Positions 52,855-60,700 of a stretch of 64,000 nt of DNA are shown here, piece by piece. The notes under the pieces were generated by a model that saw only the letters and a program-made list of their open reading frames with translations, did no database searches and was not told where the DNA came from. Source of the stretch: CAZAQV01 sp964487255 (GTDB lineage Bacteria > Myxococcota_A > Polyangia > Polyangiales > CAZAQV01); NCBI GenBank assembly GCA_964487255.1, contig CAZAQV010000022.1, positions 46,646-110,645 on the forward strand, in the 5' to 3' direction. Each line of letters opens with the position of its first letter. The stretch's first letter is position 1. The translations under genes were made by a program, and so were the position numbers.

Positions 52855-53418
52855 TCACTTCTTGACGCGTTCGACGTACTCGCCGGTGCGCGTGTCGATT
52901 TTGAGAACGTCTTCCATGGTGACGAAGAGGGGAACATTGACTTTGAGCCCAGTCTCGACAATCGCCGGCTTGGTGGTGTTGCCACTCGTGTCACCTTTGA
53001 AGCCGGGCTCCGTTTCGGTGATCGCCAGTTCGACGAAGGTTGGCGGCGTCACATCGATAGGGCGGTCGCCGTACATCAGAATGTCGACGGTCATGCCGTC
53101 GAGCAGGTAGTACTTGTTGTCGCCGATGTCCTCTTCGCTCAGCTGGATTTGCTCGTAGCTTTGGTTGTCCATGAACACGAACATGTTTCCGTCTTTGTAG
53201 AGGTACTGCATTTCGCGCGACTCAAGGTCCGCCTTCTCCAGCTTCTCGCCTGACTTGAAGGTCTTGTCGAGAACCGCACCCGTGATCATGTTCTTGAGCT
53301 TGGTGCGTGTGAACGCCTGGCCTTTGCCGGGTTTGACGAACTGGAACTCGACCACCACGAAGGGCGCCCCATCCATGGTGATTTTTAGGCCTTTTTTGAT
53401 GTCTGATGTCTCGTACAT
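52855..53418 (-). CDS. efp: Elongation factor P
   Basis: A 187-residue translation factor that stimulates peptide-bond formation at proline-rich stretches. Three OB-type domains are seen: an N-terminal KOW-like domain with the modification loop KPGKGQAF (Lys32), then LEKADLESREMQYLYKDGN and a C-terminal PPTFVELAITETEPGFKGDT, including TKPAIVETGLKVNVPLFV. The PGKGQAF loop and the adjacent epmA gene predict beta-lysylation of Lys32. The upstream 235-base gap contains an inverted-repeat element. Confidence 0.97.
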   Translation of the reverse strand: MYETSDIKKGLKITMDGAPFVVVEFQFVKPGKGQAFTRTKLKNMITGAVLDKTFKSGEKLEKADLESREMQYLYKDGNMFVFMDNQSYEQIQLSEEDIGDNKYYLLDGMTVDILMYGDRPIDVTPPTFVELAITETEPGFKGDTSGNTTKPAIVETGLKVNVPLFVTMEDVLKIDTRTGEYVERVKK

Positions 53419-53473
53419 GCGTTCTGCTTATGGTTCTTCGTTAGGGTTTCTTGCGTAACCACTACACCCTTAG

Positions 53474-53591
53474 CACGGGATGAGTCCAGTGAGACCGAAA
53501 AGTGCTGTGCTACAAGCACCGCGGCTCTGAGGCGAACGTGAGACGAAGACCCAGCGGCTGAGCGGCTCCTGGAAACACCACTCATCCCGTG
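53474..53591. repeat. Perfect 12-bp inverted repeats bounding 94 bases upstream of efp
   Basis: CACGGGATGAGT (53474-53485) and ACTCATCCCGTG (53580-53591) are exact reverse complements. The interior holds a GTGCT...AGCAC hairpin near 53502-53518. The element lies in the gap between efp and the plus-strand gene starting at 53654. It may be a small mobile element, a regulatory RNA structure or a paired operator. Confidence 0.45.
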
Positions 53592-53653
53592 AGGTGGGTT
53601 GATCTTCTACCAGGACACTGGCGTATCCGCCATATTGGCGGTAAGCAGCTGAC

Positions 53654-54535
53654 GTGATTGAGGCCGATGAGGAGCTTCGCGAACTGAAGCGCGAGGTGAT
53701 CGAATCACGCGGGTTGGCGATCAAGTCCAACAACCTCGTGAGTTCGCTGGCAGCAGACGTCAAAGCCATCGCGAAACGTCAGGCGGGGTACGAGCGTCGC
53801 TTGTTTTGGAATAGTGGCGCAGCCTACGTCATCATCGCCGTGCTTTGCTTCGTAGGGGTCAAGCTCGCGTCCGACGCCCGCGTTTCAGAGGAGCGTGCCG
53901 GAAAAGAGGAGCTTGAGCGTCAGGTCAAGAACCTCCGTGGCGAATTGGCGCAAGAGGTCGACGCCAATGCCAAGCGTCGCGAGGGTGAAAAGGCCGCGAT
54001 GCGGCTCTACGAGCTGTTTCGCCGAGGCAAGCAAGACGAACTGATTTCAGTCTATGAGGAGAGTCAAGACGAGGATCTCTCCGACGCCGAGCGCGCATTC
54101 TTTGCCGATGCGGTTCGTAGGTCGAAACTCGACCGCTCTGTCCGTTTGCTCCACGAGGGCCTCGAGCTGTTCCGAACCGGGCGCTATGCGGAGTCGGTCG
54201 ACCGTTTCCGTGGCTCGATCGAGGGCGATGCGAAAGGCTCGCACGCGCCCGAGGCAAAGTTCTACCTGGCGCGCGCTTACCGCAAGCTTGAGCGACACAA
54301 CGACGCGCTGGCGTTGGCCAAAGAGGTCGTTGCGCAAAAGAAGCGCCCGGACCTCCATGCTGATGCGATGTTCTTGGTCGCACTATCCCACGAGTCGCTT
54401 GAGCAACTCGACGACGCTACCGAGGCTTACCGCGAGGTGATCAACAAGTGGCCGCGTTCGGAGTACACACCCGATGCGCGACGACGCATCGCGGATGTGC
54501 GCCGCCAAATCTTCGAACGCCGCCGCACGATGTGA
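53654..54535 (+). CDS. Membrane-anchored coiled-coil and TPR-like protein
   Basis: A 293-residue protein from GTG 53654. One transmembrane helix (FWNSGAAYVIIAVLCFVGVK) is at about residues 52-72. Coiled-coil sequence surrounds it (ELRELKREVIESRGLAIKSN, EELERQVKNLRGELAQEV). Residues about 140-290 are TPR-like repeats (AEAKFYLARAYRKLERHNDA, ALSHESLEQLDDATEAYREV). It probably assembles a membrane complex. No clear family. Confidence 0.68.
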   Translation: MIEADEELRELKREVIESRGLAIKSNNLVSSLAADVKAIAKRQAGYERRLFWNSGAAYVIIAVLCFVGVKLASDARVSEERAGKEELERQVKNLRGELAQEVDANAKRREGEKAAMRLYELFRRGKQDELISVYEESQDEDLSDAERAFFADAVRRSKLDRSVRLLHEGLELFRTGRYAESVDRFRGSIEGDAKGSHAPEAKFYLARAYRKLERHNDALALAKEVVAQKKRPDLHADAMFLVALSHESLEQLDDATEAYREVINKWPRSEYTPDARRRIADVRRQIFERRRTM

Positions 54536-54541
54536 GAGGCG

Positions 54542-54937
54542 CTAGCGCGTGAAACGAAGTTGGTATTTGCCGGGGCCGAGCCAGTAGATGCAGAGCGCGG
54601 CAAAGAAGTAAAACGCGGGTAACTCGATGGCCCAGGCCCCGTGGCGATTGAGCGCGAGGACATCATCAGGGTGGGCGAGGGCGACCGCGACGACCATATT
54701 GATGGCGAGCACCAGCGCTGCGATCCGAGACTTGAAGCCCACGATGAGCATGAGCGGCGCAAGCACCTCACCCACGTAGACGCCGTATGCCACAAAACCA
54801 GGGATTCCAACTTCTTCGAGAGAACTTTCGATGCCTGATACGCCATGGGTGATCTTCGAGATTCCGTGGAGCAACATCATGCCCCCGACGCTCAGGCGTA
54901 GAATCAGCTTTGCGAGGTCCGGGTTTTCTTTAAGCAT
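54542..54937 (-). CDS. DoxX-family membrane protein
   Basis: A 131-residue protein with four transmembrane segments (KLILRLSVGGMMLLHGISK, YVGEVLAPLMLIVGF, AALVLAINMVVAVALAH and FYFFAALCIYWLGPG). This is the DoxX fold, which in some species is a subunit of a quinol oxidase or oxidoreductase; the partner is unknown here. The start is ATG 54937. Seven bases separate it from the convergent TPR gene. Confidence 0.87.
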   Translation of the reverse strand: MLKENPDLAKLILRLSVGGMMLLHGISKITHGVSGIESSLEEVGIPGFVAYGVYVGEVLAPLMLIVGFKSRIAALVLAINMVVAVALAHPDDVLALNRHGAWAIELPAFYFFAALCIYWLGPGKYQLRFTR

Positions 54938-54980
54938 GTAGGGTTTTATCCTACACCGATGTGACGCCGCAAGTGCAGCC

Positions 54981-55198
54981 AGTCTCAATCGGAGCCGGGG
55001 CCCGATTGAGACTCGGGGGAGCCTGACGGCCCATCACGGGGGTGAATCGATCTAGCCGGTCAGCCGTGATGAGCGGTGGTGCTCGACGCCGCTGGTCACG
55101 AAGGCGGAGCCAAAGCAACGCGATGTGGTAGCTCCACATCGATCGTTGCGACGTGGAGCTGGTCGGGGGAGTTTGGGTGAATGGTTCCGAAAGGAACC
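54981..55198. ncRNA. Hairpin-rich intergenic region, candidate structured RNA
   Basis: Four perfect inverted repeats lie in 218 bases: AGTCTCAATCGG/CCGATTGAGACT (54981-54992, 55002-55013, nine-base loop), CATCACGG/CCGTGATG (55032-55039, 55064-55071), AGCTCCAC/GTGGAGCT (55130-55137, 55153-55160) and GGTTCC-GAAA-GGAACC (55183-55198, a GNRA tetraloop). A fifth hairpin abuts the neighbouring gene at 55202-55220. No ORF fits. It may be a 3' UTR structure of the MopE/FGE gene, a small RNA, or a recombination site; orientation is unknown. Confidence 0.4.
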
Positions 55199-55201
55199 AG
55201 A

Positions 55202-55220
55202 GGGTTTGGGTGCCAAACCC
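55202..55220 (-). terminator. Hairpin at the end of the MopE/FGE lipoprotein gene
   Basis: GGGTTTGG (55202-55209) and CCAAACCC (55213-55220) are perfect 8-bp arms with a three-base loop, directly at the stop codon of the minus-strand gene. On that strand the sequence continues TCTGGTTCCTTTCGG, which has short T-runs, so an intrinsic terminator is likely. Confidence 0.5.
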
Positions 55221-57739
55221 TAATAGTAGCAGCAGCGGAAACCCGTGTTGGGCGCAGCAAAATTGGGTGCTGCCACTGCGAAGTCGAAGTCGCATGCGCG
55301 ACCCGCTTCAATTTCTGTGTAGGAGCCACCACGCATTTCATAAAAGATGTCTCCATCAGCGTTCGTTCGCTGCGTGCTCGTCCATTCGCGGACGTTGCCC
55401 GAAAGGTCGCTGACCGACTGCGTAATGGAGCCCCACGATGTCCGACACGAGTTGAATGAGCCCGTCGCCCGAATCTCGTCTTGATTTCCAGGCGTGCTGG
55501 GGTCCGCGTCGTATTCGAAGCCATTGCACGTCATGCGGCTGGACTTGTCGCAGTCCAGTGCGTACGACCATTTGCAGGTATCGCTCGGACCTTCGCAAGC
55601 GCTTTGGAACTCTGCGCCCGAACAAAGGCGCCAACCCACGGTGTTGCCCGTCGCGGGGTTGCCGCCTGGGTTGAGGCGGCCGCAAGCCGCATTCGCTTCG
55701 TCCCAGGTGATGCTGGTCCAAGGAATGGTCAGGCGCGTCGAGCACGCGACGGAGTCGGTCACCGAACCGGCGTCCGTGTCGGTCGCGTCGGGCCGCGAGG
55801 CTTCGTAGCGCATGATTTGCATCGTTCCGCCACCCGGCTTGTCAACGGTGACCGTCTGGATGGCGTCGATGTTGATGCCATCGCGCCAGCTCGTGAAGGG
55901 GTCATCCGCGACAACCTCATCGACCTTGCCGTCGCAGTCGTTGTCCTTGTTGTCGCATTCTTCGTCCTGCTCGTCGGGGCCGGCCGGCGCGTCGCATACG
56001 ACCCCATCGCCGGCGTTGTTGCACACGTACTTACCAACCGTCTTGCACGACCCGGTACGAAGGTTGTCACAAGCGGCATTCTTGTCGGGGTACGACTCGT
56101 CGACCTTGCCGTCGCAGTCGTTGTCCTCTTCGTCGCACGACACCTCGGATTCCTCGTACTCACTCGGGAAGTTGCAGACCCAGCCATCCACTCCCTCACA
56201 TGCCGCGACCGTCCCATTGCACACACCGCGCTGTTCGCAGAAGGTGGCCGGGAGCGAGACGCCCTCGTCGATTTTTCCGTCGCAGTCGTCGTCGATGCCG
56301 TTGCAGGCTTCTTGTGTACTGTTGACGTTGCACTCGTACTCGCAGCCGTCCGATAGGTCATTGTCGATGTTGTGAAAGCCGGCGAGGCAGGTCACGAATG
56401 CGCACTTTCCGGCATCACAGGTTGCGATGGCGTTGTCGTAGCTGCACTGATTGTCACACGAGCCGCAGTTGTTGATGTCGTTGTCGAAATCGAAGTCCTG
56501 ATCCGCCGTGCCGTCACAGTCGTTGTCTTTTGTGTCGCAGATATCGAGTACGGGCCGCTGACCACCCACGCATGTGAGCGAGCCGCCCTGACAGGTCTCG
56601 GTTCCGAACGTGCATTCGCCGACATTGGTGCCGCAGTTGGCGCCACCTTCGGGGTTGCCGTCATCGATGACACCGTCGCAATCGTTATCGAGGCCGTCGC
56701 ACAGTTCGTCTGTGGGGCCCACCGCATCGATGCACTCGACTTTTCCGTTCTGGCAGACCTCGCGGCCCGGGATACAGGTGCCCTCGCTCGGTCCACACAG
56801 TCCACCCGCTTCGGGGTTGCCTTCGTCAACGTCTTTATCGCAGTCGTCGTCGACATTGTTGCAGAGTTCGTCCGCGGGGCCGACCTCCCCGTCACAGATG
56901 AGGATTCCCTGCTGACACAAGGTGACACCCTGTTGGCAGGCGCCCTCGGCGCTGCCACACGTGACGCCACCCTCGGGGTTGCCCTCGTCTACGGTGCCGT
57001 CACAGTCGTCGTCGCGTCCATTGCACGCTTCGGTGCCGGTTTCCGATTTTGTGCACCGGTACTCGCAGCCGTTGGTGGGGCTCATGTTGAGGTCGTAGAA
57101 GCCTTCTTCACACTCCAAGATCTTGCATGCGGAGTCTTGGCAGGCCGCCACGGCGTGGGGGAAGGCGCAGACGCGGCCACAGGTGCCACAGTTGCGGTCG
57201 TCCATCGTCAGGTCGATGTCCTCGTCAACCATTCCGTCACAGTCGTTGTCGCGTCGATCGCAAAGTTTGTCGTCCTCCGATGTCTTTGCGCACCTGTACT
57301 CACAGCCGTCGGCTGGGTCGCCGTTGAGGTCGTAGAAGTTAACATTACAGGTTTCAAAACGGCAGTCGCCGCTTTCACAGATGGGCAAGGCGTTGGCTGG
57401 CGCACACCGACGTCCACAGCCTCCGCAGTTGGCGGGGTCTTCGTCGGTGTTGATGCCTTCGTCGACCAACCCGTCGCAGTCGTCGTCCATGTTGTTACAG
57501 CGTTCGGCCCCGCACATCTCGGCGTCCATGCCCGCCTCGGCGTCAACGGCTGCGTCCTTGGCGCCGCCTTCGTTCGAGCCGCTGTCGCCGCCGTCGATGC
57601 GTCCGCCGCCGCTGTCTCCACCATCGCTCTTGGTAGAGCCGTCTTTGTCAGCGCAGTTGATGCAATACGGGTCTGTCTCGCAGGCCGAGAGCAGTCCGAG
57701 GATGAAGAATAAGACGAAGCTATTGGTCAAGACTTTCAT
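55220..57739 (-). CDS. MopE-repeat lipoprotein with formylglycine-generating-enzyme-like domain
   Basis: An 839-residue lipoprotein. ATG 57739 begins MKVLTNSFVLFFILGLLSAC, with Cys20 the likely lipid site. A Gly/Ser/Asp linker precedes nine MopE-type metal-binding units (CNNMDDDCDGLVDEG, CDRRDNDCDGMVDED and so on) from about 80 to 610, mixed with Cys-rich stretches. The last 210 residues are an FGE-sulfatase/SUMF1-like domain (WDEANAACGRLN, GWRLCSGAEFQSAC, SDLSGNVREWTS, MRGGSY, GFRCC). It overlaps the upstream giant gene by ATGA. A hairpin sits at the stop. Confidence 0.85.
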   Translation of the reverse strand: MKVLTNSFVLFFILGLLSACETDPYCINCADKDGSTKSDGGDSGGGRIDGGDSGSNEGGAKDAAVDAEAGMDAEMCGAERCNNMDDDCDGLVDEGINTDEDPANCGGCGRRCAPANALPICESGDCRFETCNVNFYDLNGDPADGCEYRCAKTSEDDKLCDRRDNDCDGMVDEDIDLTMDDRNCGTCGRVCAFPHAVAACQDSACKILECEEGFYDLNMSPTNGCEYRCTKSETGTEACNGRDDDCDGTVDEGNPEGGVTCGSAEGACQQGVTLCQQGILICDGEVGPADELCNNVDDDCDKDVDEGNPEAGGLCGPSEGTCIPGREVCQNGKVECIDAVGPTDELCDGLDNDCDGVIDDGNPEGGANCGTNVGECTFGTETCQGGSLTCVGGQRPVLDICDTKDNDCDGTADQDFDFDNDINNCGSCDNQCSYDNAIATCDAGKCAFVTCLAGFHNIDNDLSDGCEYECNVNSTQEACNGIDDDCDGKIDEGVSLPATFCEQRGVCNGTVAACEGVDGWVCNFPSEYEESEVSCDEEDNDCDGKVDESYPDKNAACDNLRTGSCKTVGKYVCNNAGDGVVCDAPAGPDEQDEECDNKDNDCDGKVDEVVADDPFTSWRDGINIDAIQTVTVDKPGGGTMQIMRYEASRPDATDTDAGSVTDSVACSTRLTIPWTSITWDEANAACGRLNPGGNPATGNTVGWRLCSGAEFQSACEGPSDTCKWSYALDCDKSSRMTCNGFEYDADPSTPGNQDEIRATGSFNSCRTSWGSITQSVSDLSGNVREWTSTQRTNADGDIFYEMRGGSYTEIEAGRACDFDFAVAAPNFAAPNTGFRCCYY

Positions 57740-60700
57740 CGGTTGCTTCCTTTTGCGCCGCGACGGCGAATGATGAGTAGGCCGAGGGGCAGCAACGCAA
57801 GCACCCAGCCCTGGCGGGTCGGTGTCTTGGTCGCACAAGAGCAGCCGCTGCCAGAGGCGACGACCCATTCGTCCACGTTTGCATCGGTTCGACCGCCGCC
57901 GTCAGCCTTGCCACCGGCGTCGGGGTCAGGCGGGATGAAGTCCATGATGCATTCGCCCGCAAGGCAGCGCTGCTTCTCCGGGCAGCGAACCGTTGTGCAT
58001 GGGTCAACTTCGCACATGCCGTTGAGGCCGTTGCAGCGGGTGCCGCGTGGGCACATGACGGATGTACACATGCTGTCGATACACTCGCCACGCGTCGGAT
58101 CGCAGACTTCGGTGATGAAGCAGGAGATGCCTGCACACAGGTCATCAACACACTGACCGCTTTGGCACGATTGTCCGTTGGGACACTCGACCGTGGCGCA
58201 GCTCTGTTCGCATTCGCCGTCGCGGCAGGCTTCGCCTTCGCCGCACATGACGTTTGCGCACAGGTCTTCGACACACTCGAGTTCGAGAATGTCGCAGATC
58301 TGACCGTCTGGGCAACCGAGCCCTCGGCAGTTGTTCTCCACACATTCGCCCGTGAACGGCTCGCACACGGTGGGCTCGGTGCAGACGACGCCCTCACATG
58401 GGAAGGTGCACTGGTTCGAGCGGCACTCGCAGCTCGGAAGGCCTTCGGTGTCGGGCGCACAGAAGACCTCGTCATCGACCATGACGGTTTCCTCGGCACA
58501 CTCGGCCTCTTCGCATTCCTTCTGCACGCACCAGCACTGGCCCTCTTGCTCGAACTCGACCGTGCCGGTTGCGCACTTCGCGAACTCGCCACCGCCGCAG
58601 GGCAGCGAACAGCCACAGGAGACGCACGCGCTCTCGCCCGGACACAAGCTGCCCTCTTGGGGCTGCTCGTCGATTTCGCCGTCACAGTCGTTGTCGACAC
58701 AGTCACAGACTTCGATGCCCGGCGGGATTTCTCCGATACATGCGAGCATTCCGTCCACGCACTGCTGGCGACCGGCTTGGCAAGCGCCCTCATCGTTACC
58801 ACAGGCTTCGCCCACGGCGAGGCCTTCGTCGATCTTGCCGTCACAATCATCGTCGAGGCTGTTGCAAACCTCGTCGAGAGGCTCGGTCGCGCCCTCGCAG
58901 ATGAGTTCGCCGTCCACGCAGATGTTGACGCCCGGCGAGCACTCGCCGGTGTCGGTGCCACAGGCTGCGCCGACCGGGATACCATCGTCGATAATACCGT
59001 CACAGTCGTTGTCCAGACCGTCACAGACTTCGTCGGTAGGCAAGACGCCGTCGATGCAGACGAGTTCGCCGCCCTGGCAAGCCAGCTTACCAGGCTTGCA
59101 CTCACCGACGTCATCGCCGCATTCGGCTCCGCCCTCTGGGTTACCTTCGTCGGTCATGCCATCACAGTCGTTGTCGGCGCCGTCGCAAATCTCGGTGCCG
59201 GGACGAATCACGCCGCGACACTCGAGTTTGCCACCGACGCAGGTCAGCGCACCACGCTTGCAGATCCCCGTGTCGCCGACGTCGTCGTTTCCGCACGCTG
59301 CGCCACCATCTGGATTGCCTTCGTCGATCTCGCCGTCACAGTCGTCGTCCTCGCCGTCGCAGGTTTCGAGGAGATCAGGGCCCGTTCCGCCGTCACAGAC
59401 GAGCTTGCCCTCAACGCATTTGGTGAGACCACGTGTGCAAATGCCGACGTCCGTGCCACAGGAGACGCCGCCGAGGTTGCCTTCGTCGACTTCGCCGTCG
59501 CAGTCGTTGTCGATGAGGTCACACTTTTCGTTCGGGTCGGGACCGATAGCGCCCACGCAGGCGCCCCAGCTTCCACCGACACACTGTTCGGTGCCCGGCT
59601 GACACTTGCCTTCGCTTACGCCGCACGGCTGCGTGATGCCGTCAACGACGCCATCGCAGTCATCGTCGAGGCCGTTACAGGTTTCGGGGCCACCTGTGTT
59701 TCCGCTACATGCGCCCCACACGCCGTTGGTGCAACTTTGACTGCCCGTCGTACACACGCCGACGTTGTTGCCGCAGTTGCGCTCAAGGTCCTCGTCGATG
59801 TCGCCGTCGCAGTCGTTGTCTTGGTTGTCGCAAACCTCGGGTTCGACGATCGCACATGGACACACGCCGCCTTCGTCGATGCCGCCGTCGCAGTCGTCAT
59901 CGAGACCGTTGCACGCTTCGTTGGGCGTGGGACCGCAGCCGTCACAGGCGTTGCGTACACCTTCGTCGACGGTGCCGTCACAGTCTTCGTCCGTGAAGTC
60001 GCAGGTTTCGGTGGGGACAGCGCCACAGCCGCCACAGGCATTGAGTACGCCCTCGTCGATGAGGCCGTCGCAGTCGTCGTCACCGCCACCGCACACCTCG
60101 ACGAGAACCGTCTCGCTGATGATGTTGGCAATCGCTGCCGAAAGACTCGCCTCATCTGTCACGGGAATCGCGCCGGTGCACGTCGCGTAGTTGGCGGGGT
60201 CGATGGTTGGGTCGCTGCTACAGTTTCCGGTGCCACCGGCCGCGGCGATACGGTTTAGCCGGTTCAAGTCGTCGTCGTCTTGGACCGCAAAACCGATTAC
60301 GTACACGTCGTATCCGAGCGCTTCGAGCGCTGCGGCAGATGTCGCGGTCGCTTCGGTCGCCTCGTTGACGTCTGAGCTTGCACATGTGTCGACGCCATCG
60401 GTGAGCAAGATGACGCGGTAGGGCCGACATTGCGCGCCGGCGTTGCCGAGTGGGTCGCCGTCGTCCGTGGCTTGGACGTATGTCAAGGCGCTGTCGAGGC
60501 TGCCCGCCAGTGGCGTTGCGCCCGTGCCACGAAGTTCAATGTCGAAGTTTGGCGGTGGGTTGGCGCCAAAGTTGTACGCGCCGCCGCCGAAGGCCGCTTG
60601 ACCGTCGAGGTAGTCGAGCATGTCGTACTGGTTTTCTTGCGCGAAGCCGACCAACACCTCGCCCTCGGCGAAGCCGCTACAGGGCGTCAGGCCGGCGCCG

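Noticed and set aside
58162..60258. 698-codon plus-strand ORF antisense to the giant MopE gene, and similar long ones at 56372-57712 and 62482-63624
   Set aside because: The frames run opposite to repeated D-x-D-C-D-G coding units, whose GC-rich codons rarely give stops on the other strand. The products are Val/Ala/Asp-rich low-complexity sequence and lack ribosome sites and known domains.
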